Under the pieces are notes generated by a model, which ran no database searches, was not told the DNA's origin, and was given only the letters and a program-made list of their open reading frames with translations. From contig CM060062.1 of NCBI GenBank assembly GCA_030533445.1, forward strand, positions 22,388,329-22,452,328: a stretch of 64,000 nucleotides of DNA, read 5' to 3'. Positions 12,000 to 26,000 of this stretch are shown here, in pieces; within the stretch, counting starts at the first letter, position 1, and each line of letters begins with the position of its first letter. Both the position numbers and the translations under genes were made by a program. The DNA comes from Cyprinodon diabolis (lineage: Eukaryota; Chordata; Actinopteri; Cyprinodontiformes; Cyprinodontidae).

Positions 12000-14900
12000 T
12001 GAAAATCATTATTGTTCAACTTAATTTTTAAAACCAATTGAAAGCTGCCAATGTGCATAAATATATAAAATGTTCTAAAACATCTTATTTGTCCTTTACT
12101 ATAAACAAGAAACATGGTCCCATCTACATAATTATATTGTAACTCACTTGTCAAACATCACAGACTGAAATCAAATTAATTAACAAGCTAATAACAAACA
12201 CCTTATATTCCATCATTTCACCTCGAGTTGGATTTAAAATTCCAATAACAACATTTTTCCAAATGTCAACATGAAAAGAAACTACATAGTTACTTTGATA
12301 AGCACTAAGCATTTACTGATTTACTAACTCAGTACTAGTAACTATAACAAAATACTCTTTTTAAAGTAACTTTGTAACACTAGTTGACACACCTTGATCT
12401 AAGAAAGTCCTTTGGTCACATTATTTTCAGTCTTTTCTAGGGGTACCATCATTTACGTTCATCCCTCTTTCATGTAATCATTTTTAAAACTCAATCTGTT
12501 GTAGCATGCCTGTAAAGTAATGAAAGCAATTTTCATTTTTTCATTTGTATAGAATTTTATTCATTATTTTGTCAAATTCAAGTTGTCTCTGTGACCATTG
12601 TAGGTTTTTCTTTGATTAAACAAGAGCTACCGATGTTCTCAACGTGTGAATAGTCTTACTCTGAGTTGAAGTTACTATATATTATGATTTGTAATTTTTT
12701 ATTTAATTTTTACCAAGAGACAAGGATTTTAGTGTTTATCAAAACTAACTGTAGAAATGTAAAACATTATAGGATTCAACCCACTTTTTATTCTAAAGCA
12801 ATGATGTTTTTGGAATTCTTGCAAAATGCATAACTTTTCTTTTATGTAAATTGTAGTCTGATTTTATATCAGATTATTGAAGCTCTAGTTTGTAATTACT
12901 TTAATGATTGAAAAAGCCTTAAAATTCAAATTTTGGCTAAAATTGCAGTAAGGTAATTTTTTTTCTATTTTATATTTCAGTTACTATAAATTCAAAAACA
13001 AATAACGAAGTCCACATGTTGGGTTGTGTTCTGTGAGGCAGATAAAAGCTTCTCTGACAAGGGTGTGTAAAGTTCTGACTTCTGGGTCAGACGCTGATGG
13101 GCTTACTGGGAGTCAGCTATGTGGAAACTGGCGTCTCAGAAATGATCCTCACATGGGGTCTCACTTTCTGTGTAAAATCGTTGTTTTTGCTGATACCTAC
13201 TCCCATTTTCTGTAAGTCAGGACAAGGTCAACAAACTCTGGGCTACTCAGTAATCTGACAGAGGGTTGTATCATTTTACTGGATGTTCGCTGCCCCCAAT
13301 ACAATAACAGGATTTCTTTGATTTGTTAAATATATACCATCTTTAAACGGAGATACGAAACTGTTCTTCTCTATTTAATTTCTTATTTTATTTTCTCTAA
13401 ACTTTCTAATTTGCATATTCTTTGCCTATCAATTGAAATTTCTGTAAAAAAACATGATGAACAAAGCTTCCCCAAATTTGTTTAAACCCTTTTTTATGCT
13501 TTTCAACATATTTCATCGGGATTCTTGGTTAAAGTCCAACAAAGTAGTGAAACAACAAAACTGAATACAAATGTTGTAAGGTTTTACAAAAAAAATAATA
13601 ATAATAATAATAATAATAACCACAGGTTAAATAGAGGCAGACACCTCTGAACCATTTTTTCATTATAGTACATATAGTACATTCATAGTACAGCATCTTA
13701 ATGCCTTTTTTGTTTTTACTCCAGTGAGAAGAAAAGCTGCAGAGGCTTGTTCATATGGCAGTAAAACATCACCGGAGTCACAAAAACAAGGTGTCTCATA
13801 ATCATCAACCTTGATCCCCAAAAGCTTTTTAAATCCCTTGACATTTTCTTTCTAGAAAATACAAGGGAAACATTTGTTTTATATCATGCAGGGGGCATTA
13901 GATATACAGTTTTTTATAAATAAATAAAAAAAATGGCAATGATGGTGTGAGATTAAATGTGAAAGAAAACAACAAAACAAAACAAACCAGGGGGGGATGA
14001 ACAGCCTCATATATCTTTGCTTTATCTTAACATGTAGCTTGATGCATCTAGAATGGATGCAGTGTAATTGTCGTAGATATAACTCTTGCAGTCTTGGAAT
14101 GATCTCAGCTTCATCAGATATCAGGTCTGCAGTAAGGCAGGGGGTTCCTTAGTAAAACAGATTTATATAAAGGATTATACAGGTTGCCCCCCACCCCATT
14201 CTTCAGCTGACCTCAGACTGATCAGAGGAGGGAGGACACCCTCTTTCCCCCTTCTGTCCTTGCAGCAATCTAGCTCAGGTCATTTATTTCTTTCACACCC
14301 CATCGCAGCTGTAGGCCCGGCAAACATGCTGCCCGGCCGCAATAATGAGGTGACCTTGAGTTTAGACGTCGACCACTGCTCAGTATGAAAACGAGGGGCG
14401 TCAGGACACTTGAGATAAACACGCCCACACTGTCATACATGATTATGGATAAATTGTGACCTACTTAAAGACCATCAATCTTATTTTATGAAACAAGTGG
14501 AATGATGACATCTGCAGGCTGCAGCTATAATAGCTCTGCTGCAAGGATGGAAATGTTTTAACTTTCATGTTAAGAGGTGAACTTTCCCTCTACTAAAGTT
14601 CATTCATTATTAAGATGTTTTAATGTGCTCTAATGACTGTAAGAAAAGCACAATAATCAGATCAAGCCCATGTGATCTGAAGTCTGGGCCTTTTATTGCA
14701 GAGGAACCATCCTCTGACCTCCCTGCTTCCTGACAGAGAGAGAGGAAAAACACACAAATCCTCCAAAGGATTGGGAGAAGTTTATCCATTTCCTGATATA
14801 ACAAAGTGAAACACGGGACGTTGTTGCAATAACCTTTTGTTTGGCGGGGAATCAAAGTGGGAGGCCTTGTGTCTGGGGAACAAATGCACAGTGGCGTGCT

Positions 14901-15700
14901 GGAAGCCCAAACACTTTAGACTCTCAGAGGAAAAGGTGAGGTTGCTTCTTCAACAAGGGCAAGGATTCCTGAGACACCTTGAAAGCATCCCAGCATTGTC
15001 CTGAAGACTCACATAACACAAACATAACAAATATGAGCAAAAACTAAACAGCCCTGAACAAAACAGCATTATTTTCAGGAACGTCTCAAATGAAAGGGAT
15101 ACTTTTACCAAACATGATAAAATCTAATACCATTTATTGATGCAGAGTTACAGCTCTGGTAAGACATTTATGAGAACATTGATCTTGAATAGCATAGGAC
15201 GGCTTCTTTTTTATGCTTTTAGTAATGCATTTCAACTGTTCAGTATGAAATTAATACACAGTATATTTGAATAAATATAGAACCTAATTGAATGTTCACA
15301 GGGTTAAAACTGTATGCACAGGTTTAAATATCGACATATTCTCCCACTGTTTATTAGATATAAATCCCTTAACAAGCTGGATCTTTGACCACTCCTCTTA
15401 TTAGAATGTGCTTAGCTCTTTTGAAATTGTGTTTGCCACTTTGACTTTGTCACAAACCATAGTCTGTATATTTTGCAAACGGTTTCAAAAGCTTAATGTT
15501 CACCAGTTTTATTCATCTCCAAGGCGCAATTTCTAACTGTGTGACGCAAACCAAACCATTACCCCTTTCGTCCATGGATAAAATGAAAATGATTAGGATG
15601 TTCAGGAACAGAGCAGGATCCATTAAATCTGATGGATATTTTAAAAAGCTGGGGCCTCCAAAGGAAGATGGATGTTTTAATGCGTGGAAGAACTTTTATC
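12000..15700. other. Intergenic region
   Basis: No gene was recognised. It includes an (ATA)n tract at about 13591-13619. A GC-richer stretch at 14180-14400 contains TGACCTTGA at 14351-14359, an ERR-type nuclear-receptor site on the other strand. A moderately complex segment lies at 14640-14960. The last two might be regulatory, but nothing in the sequence alone shows it. Confidence 0.5.
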
Positions 15701-15719
15701 TGTGATATTTGTTAAACAT

Positions 15720-17290
15720 GACTACTTAATGTTGTGCTGGACTTTAATGTACGTGTCGACAACCCTGAAGACAGAGATCCAAATAACCAGTGATATTGTT
15801 TAAAGTTTTGGTTGGACTTAAAATGTTAAACAACTCACACTTGAGGACATACTGCATTTTGGACTTGGCCATCAGTAAAGGTCTAAATATTTCTAATGTT
15901 AATCTTTCCTACTGATCTAATTACCATTACAAATGTCATAAGAAAGCATCTTATCATGGGCCATACAATTAATAACTTTACCCAGGCTTACCATTCTCCT
16001 TCCCCTTCACCCTGTCACTCTGTAGATAAGCTGGTGGATATTTTCCATTCTAAAGTTGCAGACACCATTGGTTCCATTGCTCCAGACAGTAAAAGTGAAA
16101 GTTGTCTCTGAGAAGATGAAACATCCACGAAGAAACGCTCCAACAGTGAGAAAAGAAAAGGAGGAGGGCCAAAAAGCTGAACGAAGGTGGTGAAAGAATG
16201 GACTCCAGATTAATTATGAAATCTATAAAGAGAACCTTCACACATATTATTTACGAGTAAAAGATCCAAGAGAATCTTTCTTCTCTGAGATTTATAAACA
16301 AAAGCATCAATGATGCTCACACCTTATTTGCCACAGTCGACAAGTTAACAAAAACCTCCTATCCATATGGCAGGTGAACTACAATCTAAAAAGGCCTGCA
16401 ATGACTTTGCAAAGTTTTATACTGAGAAAACACAATGTATTAGAAAGGCAGTATGCTCATTAACATCAACTCCAGTGCCAACACTGTCTCTAGTTAGAAC
16501 AAACTGTTAAAATGTCCAAATTCTGCCAAAAAAACTGCAAAAGTCTGGAAGAGACTGTTCAGCAGCTAAGCTTCTCTTCTTGCTGTTTAGATGTTTTACC
16601 CCCTTTTTTATAAACGGATTTGATTTAAATCATAAACACAGTCCTTACTTCAGGTCTTTTCCCCCAGGCCTTAAAAACAGAAATTATTAAACCATTTTTG
16701 AAAAAGAGAATTTTGGACAGTAGCAGAACTACAGGCCCATCACAAACCTCACATTCATCAGTAAAATTACTAAAAAAGTTTTTTTTTCAACAGTTAAAAA
16801 CCTTCTTAACAATGAAAAACCAGTTAGGTTTTAGTGCCAACCACAGTACAGAGACGTCCCTGATTAAGGCGTTCAGTAATTGCAATATAAAAAAAAATCA
16901 GAAAAGGTCCTTGTAATTTTCTGTGAAGACCTTTCCTGTTTTTTTGTTGTTGTTTTTTTAAAGTTTTATTCTCTAATGTAATTTACTCTGAAATGTTGCC
17001 CATTGTCATTAGCGGAGTTGCCAGAAATAAATTACCTAAACAGCTCTGATAAATAAATACAATACTTTATACTGTGAATTTACAGACATTTGTTTTCAGC
17101 TGCCTTTTACTATTGAAGTTAAACTGTTAACTGAGGTATTATTAGTTTAAGGTTGTGGTCCAACTATTTTATTGGTTTAACTACCTACTTATCATGTTTT
17201 TAACTATTTGCTTTTACTCTGATTTTAGTTTTTCTTCTATTTGTCCATGTACTGAATTTTGCTATACAAATAAACTTGCCCTATCTTGCC
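15720..17290 (+). mobile_element. Decayed CR1/L2-like LINE
   Basis: Fragments in shifting frames follow the order of a LINE ORF2. An endonuclease-end phrase around 15735-15790 (FNVRVDNPEDRDPNN) comes first. Linker sequence with EIYKENLHT-like and KVKVVSEK-like pieces follows at about 16090-16260. The RT start is at 16680-16890 (NHSTETSLIKAFSNC). The end resembles a known fish LINE 3' UTR (tgctatacaaataaacttgc at about 17260-17280). Multiple stops and frameshifts are present, and the catalytic YADD region is missing. The copy is old and inactive. Confidence 0.6.
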
Positions 17291-18021
17291 TTACAGCTCT
17301 TTAAACACATCTGTCACTGTCTCAAATGAGGTGAGTTTAACACCATTAGGTGTAAAAGGTGCTGACAAAGAGATAAACAAACCAAGACCTTCAGGAAAGT
17401 CTGAATTTGACAGCAGACCTGGAGCACTTTCATGGTATCTTGCATCATGGATATTTTAAAAGTCAACCCTGTTCAAGCTAATCCGATAAAAAAATTTGCT
17501 TAATTTATGCTAAAGAACCAGCGAAGGATCTAAAACATGAAGGAAAGCGGCCTTTGAGGAAAAAATGAAACATCACAGGCAAAATGCCATTAGAATTTTT
17601 TTTTTCTTCAGATGAGAAAATTTAAGCTATTCAACTACAGTGACAAAAACAGTTTGGATGAGTTACATTAAGGACATTGTACAACAGGAACAGGAATAGC
17701 AGCACCAGGCTGAAGGACTTTTGCTTAGCAGTGCTATTGTTGCTGCAGACAGACTCAATAAAGCAGTGAAAAAGACAAACTACATCCAAAACATTTAACT
17801 TTCCCTTAAAATTAAATTAGTAATTGAAGCACATTTATTCTAATGCAAGTGAAAGAGTATGCATATATTTGAACATCTGCAAATGGTTTTTGACCTCATC
17901 TTGATATAAAATCTATGATAAATTTGAAATTGTGTGTTTAAAAAAAGAAATAATTAATGTCTGACCAGAGCTGTATCTGCTGAACAGCTTATATTATTTT
18001 ACCTTTTAGATACTGTGTATA

Positions 18022-18024
<3 letters not shown>

Positions 18025-18053
<29 letters not shown>
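18025..18053. repeat. Poly(A) run of 29 bases
   Basis: An uninterrupted A tract follows a short TATA repeat. It lies about 60 bases before the TTAA-flanked MITE. Confidence 0.95.
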
Positions 18054-18056
<3 letters not shown>

Positions 18057-18118
18057 TCATGCAGTAGAGGGGCGTTATACATAAACACAGTGTAAAAACA
18101 GACCTAGAAATGCCTTAA

Positions 18119-18627
18119 AGCTACAGTGTGTAATAATTACAGGAATATACAGTTAGAAATGTAATATATTATACATAACTATGTTATTTATCATCATCTA
18201 CGAGCTCAGCCTCTTAACCTTAATATTTGCGTTGCCTTAGAATTCGTTATTTATAATTACATATGAGCGGGTCTCGCAGCCATGGAGGCAGACATCTTTG
18301 CGCTACGGCAGCGCAGAGCCAACAAACTAGCGATTGCGAGATCGCCCATTACGCTCGAAAGTAACTACGGCAAGTTGAGAGAGATGAACTAAGACGGTAC
18401 TGAACAATAGATGGCAGTATTATGCCTGAGAATACTATCTGTAAAATTATCTATGTAAACAAACCTCATCACTTGAGAAGGTAGGTGATGGGGACGTCAT
18501 GGAAGACATTTTGTCCCGTAACGCTCGCCGTACTGTTGGGGGGGAGAAGCGGTGGGGGGGAGATGTTCATGTTGCTACGGTCTGCAGTCTGGATGTTAGA
18601 TGTCGCTAAAAATTACACACTGTAGCT
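18119..18627. mobile_element. MITE with TTAA target duplication (Kolobok- or piggyBac-like)
   Basis: Perfect terminal inverted repeats begin AGCTACAGTGTGTAAT (left 18119-18134) and end with its complement at 18612-18627. TTAA lies outside each end (18115-18118 and 18628-18631). The 509-bp interior has no open frame. It includes CpG-rich patches (18270-18370, 18500-18600) unlike the flanks. A fish MITE family with an AAGGTGCAGTGTGTAA-type end and TTAA duplications is attributed to Kolobok elements, and this looks like a relative. Confidence 0.8.
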
Positions 18628-18639
18628 TTAAAACTGGTT

Positions 18640-20000
18640 TAAATATGTACAGATATATATATATATTATGGAACTCGTGTGTGTGTTTTAATGTGTGTAT
18701 ATATATTCTTCTGAAAAACAATAAATAAGGTAAAACATATAAATGGCTCATGGTGTGATAAAAAAAATCCTATGATTCTTGCTCTGATGTTAGCTCTGAG
18801 TAAGAATAACACAGCTGACATCATAAGAAGATTAAAACGTTTGGGGAGGCCCCACTGAAAACATCTATAACTCACATCCCAGGCACTTAGTTTGGACTTG
18901 AAATCATTTCACTCTAAATGTGGACTTTCCTGCATAGCAGAACAGTTTATTAAAAATAACTGATTTTTTAAACAGTTTTTAAGCCTGATACTGTTAAGAC
19001 CTGGGTAGATAAAACTTTGGTTTGTCATCTTTCTACATCTTCCATTTTAGTTGATGACTTACATTCAGCTTTTAAATAAAAGGTAGTATCTGTTGTGCCA
19101 TAACGTGGTCAATAAATAAATCTTTACATTTTCTACACGTGGAATGTAACATCTCCAGTATACTGTTTGTGTTTTATATTTCCAAAGTCTGCATAACTGG
19201 AAAGTCTTGTATGTTTGCTCAAAATATAGACACAACATTGGGTCCCAGTCACTCATGGAAAATGTTTTTTTCTTTATTTCCCTCTCCTCTTTGATAGTTT
19301 TTCTTAAGTGTGTGTTATTCTGCAGCTTCTTGCAGGGCTCTGTGTTTACTTCAATATGCCATCCTCAGGAGTGAATATACATCCGTCTTCTGAAGAAATC
19401 CTTCAGAGTGATTCCAGTGTGAATTCAGTCTCTGATCTTTAATTAACATAAAAAACATTTTCACCTTGGTTTAGGACCCAACTTATAGCTGCAGCAATTT
19501 CAAATATTGCTGTTTGCGTCCCTCTAGATCCGAAGCTTTATCTGATGCTTTTGTGCATTAGCCATGCCACGAGCAAATAAATGCAGCTATCCATCCTTTG
19601 CATTCCTTGTGTTCTCTGCTGTGTTGGAGTCAGACAGTGTTTTCTTTTTATTTTCCTCACATGAATCACTCCACGAGATCCAAGCCAAAAGCTACTGAAG
19701 TGAAAATCTCTTTACTTTCCAGATCATTTTGCATTGCAGATGCAAGAGAGGCTGGACTGTGTGTGGTGTTGACATTGTCAATGACATCCTTCTGGTAGGT
19801 AGAGGGGCGGGGGCTGAGTAGACAGGTGAGCACAGATGGATGTCCTGCTGAGGGTACAGCTGTCCTTTGTCAAAGCAAACATCTGGTAGAGGTCAGGCTG
19901 TTCCCAGGCTGTGATGCATGAACTACAGGCTGCATCAGTCCTTGCAGCTAACTCGCCATGTGTTTTTCAAGCATGTGCCTGTATTTTCATCTTTTCGGTG
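18640..20000. other. avpr2-like 3' UTR and intergenic sequence
   Basis: On the minus strand this follows the receptor stop codon. Possible AATAAA signals on that strand lie at 19647-19652 and around 19272. Which is used cannot be decided. The rest is AT-rich with no coding feature. Confidence 0.4.
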
Positions 20001-20004
20001 TCTG

Positions 20005-23000
20005 TCAGTACAGGTTGTCCTTTGTGGTGGAGGTGTGTGTGGCCGTAGAGTCATCGGGGAGGGAGCCCCGTCGGCCGAGACGTGACCGGCACTGCAGCAG
20101 GTTTTGAAGCTCTCTGGACACGCTGCTGGAAAAGGCCGTGTAGATCCACGGGTTGGTGCATGAGTTCAGACTGGCCAGCAGCATCAGGATAGTGAAGGCC
20201 ACTCCTACAGAGGACACACATAACGGAAAAAAAAAAGCGTGGATCTATTGCATTATTACTACACGTCTCCAAATATTGTCATGTTATATCCAGGAATTCA
20301 AAAGTGTTTTACTGGTATTTAATGTGATATAATTCGGTTCTGGAGAGGTCAGCAAATCACACATTTATTTAAGTCAGTTATGTGGAGCTTTAGGAACATC
20401 TAAAACATGCTGGACAGTGGACCCTTAGGACCAGGGTTGAAGACCTTTGCCCCAGAAGAGCTGTAGAGCCTCTTAATTAGTGCTCCTCTTGTTCAGGCTT
20501 TTAGTTCAGGTGAAAGGTCATGTGTTTGTGGGCCTGTAGCCTTCCCTGACCTGTCATATGTGTTCCTTGATCTTTATGCTCTACAATTTTCTCTAACAAA
20601 CCTCCAAGGACTTTGCAGAACATCTGGTTTTATAAAGGGAATACCTTTTTTTAAAAGAGGAATTTCAGTAGCTTCTGAAAGAAGAAAGTTCCACTTGATT
20701 TTGGTTTAGGCTTATTATAGTGAAGAAAGGTGATATACAGTATTTATTCTTATATTCATTCAGCCTCACAATCCAGGGCTAATTTGTGTTTATTTCTGTT
20801 ACATAAAATCCCAATAAAAACCTATGAATAATGTACCATGGTGAGTTTTGAGAAGGCTAAAGCACTATGAACACTTTTTGACCGCTACAATCAGAAGTGA
20901 GGAGGGAGCATTTAAATATGAAAGCTGTGTTTGCTTTTTCACTTATTTCCATAAAGATTATAAATATCTCAGAGGAACAAAACTGTGAGTTCTTTCTTTT
21001 TAAACTTCATTTTGCATCTATTTATAAGCTGTTTATATAACCTCTGGTTTGGTTTAGTTTAGTTTGCTGTGGTCACTCAAAAACAGCAGAAATGTTGCAA
21101 CAGCATTTTTTAATACGGAGCTGATAACAATCATCTCCATGTTTCTGTTTGTGTTTGTGGAGCCCCATGCCAGGGAGGACTCATTCATATTAAAACTTTA
21201 AATATGCATGTGTGAGTGTGCTTGTATTTGTTCCTACAAGCTTCCCGTGGCTCAGCCTGTGTCCACATTTGTGTTTTTGACAACATGAGCAAGCTGTTGG
21301 CACATTTCATTGTGAATGAAATGTGAACACCTGGTACGTAGTACATAATTAGCAGGAATATACAGAAGTTATTTACTGTTATTCACCCATTAGTCACATA
21401 TTATGTCACAGCTTTAAGAGGGACAACCCTCTTTTGGTTGCGCCACCTCTAGCTGCCAGTAAATATATCAACAAATGTTGTTTGTGCTTTAGTTCCACAG
21501 AGACATGTGATCCAGGGGTTCTGGTTGTGTGTCAATACAGACATTGTTTTGACCTTGTCTTTCATTCCTTGTTACATCATCTGAGCCGGAGCCTGTTCTT
21601 GGAATAACGAAATGGTCCTTGGAATAATTTCTCGATAAGACAGACAACAGGCAGTGATTGGAGGCTGCAGCTGAGTAACATAATCACTTAGTTTTTGGCC
21701 TGTCTGGTTTGACAAAACAGATAAGCATTGCCCATTTAAAGCAATTAAAAAGATTATCATGCCTGAGGAGAATTAATCCATCCGGGACAAAACAACATTA
21801 AGGATTCTTTTTAGATCCTTTGAAGCTCCTTTCTTCTCTGTCTGTCTTAGACACATACTGTAGAATAAATCAATTTTCTTATTCTTTATACTTTTTCAGA
21901 TTTGTCCCATCACATCCAAAAAGGTTAAAAGCCTTTATCTATTTATTTTTGAGACAAACCAACACCAAAGACACCAAGAAATTCTTTAAATGTGAACATC
22001 AATTTCAAAATATTTGCTAAATTGTATCAACTACTTTGAGGTTCGGACTTTGACTATACCATTGTGAAGGATCACCATCTGTTTAAATAAAGCAAGCTTA
22101 TACTCTGTAGTGGTTTCAGTCATCAGCTTAAGTGCAGCAAAGATGAAGCAGATGGATGAGCTCAATAGGGGGTTTTGCTGTGTTTTTAAATTCCCCTATG
22201 GACACAGTGCAGGTGGTGGGAGACAGAAGGACTGTAACAAAATACATGTTAAATGGCCCATACCTTTATATTGCCTTTTCAATTCAGGGGACCCCAAAGC
22301 ACTTCACACTACATTCAGACATTGATGATGGTAAGCTACACTGCAGACTCTGCTGCCCTGGGGAACACAAACCGGGCTGCTGCACAGCTGTGGTTGCAGG
22401 AGGAACTCCTGCATCCCTTGCCGCTGTTACCCCAAATAACATCACTATAGGAGAATGCCTCAAACCTCATGCTTGAAGATTTCACAGAACTGTAAAGTTC
22501 ATTCAGTAATTTTGCTCCTTTTGTGCACAAAGGACTGCAATCCTAGATCCTTCCCCCCGGCTGCTGTTGGACTGTATATTCAATACTGTTCCCAACATGC
22601 ATAGTGAGTGTTTAAAACCATGCCGTTTTTTTTTTTTTTTTGCACAGCTTTTATCTACTTAAAAAGTGTTTCTGTACATTAAGGATATGTTCACTGTTTT
22701 CACCTGCCCCATTAATATTTCTACACCCATGCAGCTCTTCACATAGATTTCTTTAGTTTGAAATAGGCTGCTATAATCTTTGTATCTCTAACATTTCTCA
22801 TTTGTCCTTTAAAAATTATTGCACAATGTGGATTTTCCTTTGCCATACATTCTATTTTAACTTTTTCGTACTTCTATTCTATTCTATTGAATTGGATTTG
22901 TTTGCAAGGTAGCACTGGTTGTATGTTTAGGCTGTTGATTTGTTGGAAGGAGAACCCATCCATTGCAAATCAGATCATTCCATCGACTCTGACCATCATC

Positions 23001-26000
23001 CCCCTAGCATCTTTCTACCTCTACCGTGTTTTATCATCAGTAATGAGCAATTTCTTGTTCTGTTTTCTGTTTTTACTCTACCATACATGTGTTTAGCAGA
23101 CATGCTAACAAATTTCTCTATCAGTCGTCTTCAAAATGTCTGTTTTGCATCAGTAGGGACAATTGCAGATGTCACTCTAATGTCTTTCTCAGTGTCACTT
23201 GGCTAATGGTTGCTCAGTTTATTCATGATTCACCCTAAGATAAAGTACTCCACAGCTTCTCCAGATTCCCCGGATATCTGGAGGCGTCTCAAACTATATC
23301 TGCAGCTTTCAACAGATTCAATTATATGGGCCTCTACATGATTTTGTGGCTTTTGAAGGTCAACATTTGAACTGGGTGTTATTTTATGCTTTATTATGGT
23401 AAAGTGAAATGGGCATTACATTTGTAACAAATGTTGAAAACTGTTAATTTTGCTTCCATGTAAAGCTACCCAGCTTAGCTTCTGACCCAGGCAATTGTTT
23501 AATCTGAGATATATAAAATAATTTTCCCTTCAATATTCAGTACTTGCTATGTAGGGATGCACAGTGTGTGCTGCCCTTCTCAAAAACTCCCTTATGTAAC
23601 TTGAGAGGTTTTGATCTGTAGCTAAATGCGTCATTTGACCCAGAGTGCTGCTTTATGAGCTAACTGTTGTTAAGGAACAAAACATAAATTACCTGAACAG
23701 ACATATTTTTGGCTCTCTGTTGAAGGATTTAATCTAGAGGGGCAAACGTGACCTTGAAATTACAAGCAAATCTTTGACTTCTCAGTCTGCTGGTCTAAAG
23801 TGATCTGCTATCAGATTCCATGGCTCCATCTGAGTAGAGCAAATCAGTAAGGACACTTAAGCCATATTAAATGTGTGTCAGTGGTCCCCATGATAAGTAC
23901 TATCTGAGTATTGCTGGCAGTAAGGAGGGAAGTAGGAAGAGGAAGCAGGATCTGTCCTATCCGATGTAGGAGTTTTAGGGTTGCCCACAATCCTTCACCC
24001 TATTCACTATATTTGTGATAATTATGTTTTTGTAAGGTTGTCGTCCAATTTTGTAGCAGCACCTAGGGTCAAAACTGGCACATGGCATATGCCAGTTGGA
24101 AACTGGTTTATGCCAGTGTCACTCCCATTCTGACCTGTATCGTTCATGTCCCTGGTGTAAAGATATTGCTTAAGCTACGAACAGGAGGTAGGAGCTACAA
24201 TTTGATGTATTGGGAAGGAGCCCAAAGTATTGGAGGGGACAGGTCACTGTTGCCAGTGGCCCTCGTGGGGGTTACATCACAAAGTTACAGATCATGAGCC
24301 CGATGACAGCTAAATGACTCCTAATGAAAACTTTATGAGACGTGAATACTGATGTTGATCACTAACCTTGGTCTGGAGGGTCTGGATCCCAAGCCGCCCA
24401 CAACTGAACGATGAAGAACGGCGACCAGCAGATGGTGTAGACCAGCACTATAACTAGAGTCATCCTCACTGTCTTGGACATGGCTTTAGTGATACTGTGA
24501 GGTGGAGTGACCGGATGTGGAGGGGGGGCACAGTCCAGGGAACAGCGGGGAGAAGTGGTACAGGACTCCCGGAAATCGGAGCCCTTTGGTATTTGCTCTT
24601 GCGATAATGATGTTCCTTCTGTCTGACCGCAGCAGCTACTATATTGAATAACAGACGGCACATAGTCGTAATGTTGTCCCACTTCGCAGTCATGTAAATT
24701 GCTGTCCTTCAGCAGTTGTCCTCCTCCTCCTCTCCCAGGCACCTGTCTTCCCCTCTCCCTTTCCCTTGCCCGGTCCTCCTCTGTCCTAAAGCCGTGGATG
24801 CGAAACAGGTTTTCACTCCTTTTCAGCTCAGCCATCACTATCCTCTCTGACTTCAGGTAGATGTTGTTGTGAATCTCGCGGAAGATTCTTATCTGAAAGA
24901 CAGCATTTATAGGAGCCCTTTAATATCCAAATCCAGATGAGTTTTACTGTTACCACGTGCCAGGAGTAGAGGAAAAACATTATTATGAAAGAACATGAGA
25001 TACAGGCTGAGTTGGTATCAGTCATCTACAATTAAACTGTCTCTGAAACCTTTAAGTAGCATAACTAAACAGGTTTATATCTTTACTGCCTTAGAGAAAG
25101 GTGTCTATGAAATTTTATGGTGCTGAAATTGGCTCCACTTTTCCTTTTCAAAGAAAATCTGAAAATCACTGAAAAGGATTTTATAGTCTGACATTCCCAG
25201 CTCCATCCAAAGTCATAGAGCTAATCCACTAAATTCTCTAAGGCTTACTTTATTAATATTTTTGCAGGCTTCAATTCCTACATTTATTGCCTCTCAAATG
25301 TGCACATAACCCTGTATTGTAAAAGCAAGACCATCCTAATGTTTTCAGTCTTTTTTTCCACCATAGATAAGAAATTTATTTTATATTTTATAGAATTTTT
25401 ATACTATGACACAATGACATTAGAAAAACAGGGACGTGGACAAAGACATGGTCTTTTTTTCTGTTCAATTTTTGGAGTGTTGTAACACAGATTTTATGAA
25501 TTGGTTTTATCTTTATTCATATCTTATTTCTGTGAATGTAAATCCCTTTACTGTCCCATAATGGGGAAATTCACTCTCTTCATTTTAACCCACCCCCTTG
25601 GGGAGCAGTGGGCTGCCATAGTATGGCACCCAGGGAGCAGTGTTGGGTTAAGGGTCTTGCTGAGGAACCCAGATTGCAGGCTGTTGTGTTTTAAGCACAA
25701 GCGTACTGCTCTAACCACTAGGGTAACACTTCCCTTTAAAGGGTAACATCAAGCCACCAGTTGGTGACCCAATACAACTTCCCTGACCCGGAATCGAACC
25801 CGGGAGTGCTGAGTCCTGACCACTAGACAATCAGAGACACCAGTTTGGGTAAGCTTGCTGTTTTTTTTTTTTTTATGAACTACATGAGTGAACTGGATTT
25901 GAGTCACCTAAAGAGAACTATGGAAAAGAGATGTTCTCTGAGTTTGGCAGTTGAAAGGCAGAGAGGGGAAGCAATTTCAAGACAAGATGTAGGATCTTGA

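Noticed and set aside
22156..22476. Overlapping open frames in avpr2-like intron 4
   Set aside because: They fall in repeat-derived intronic sequence; three frames are open at once, as expected by chance and composition.
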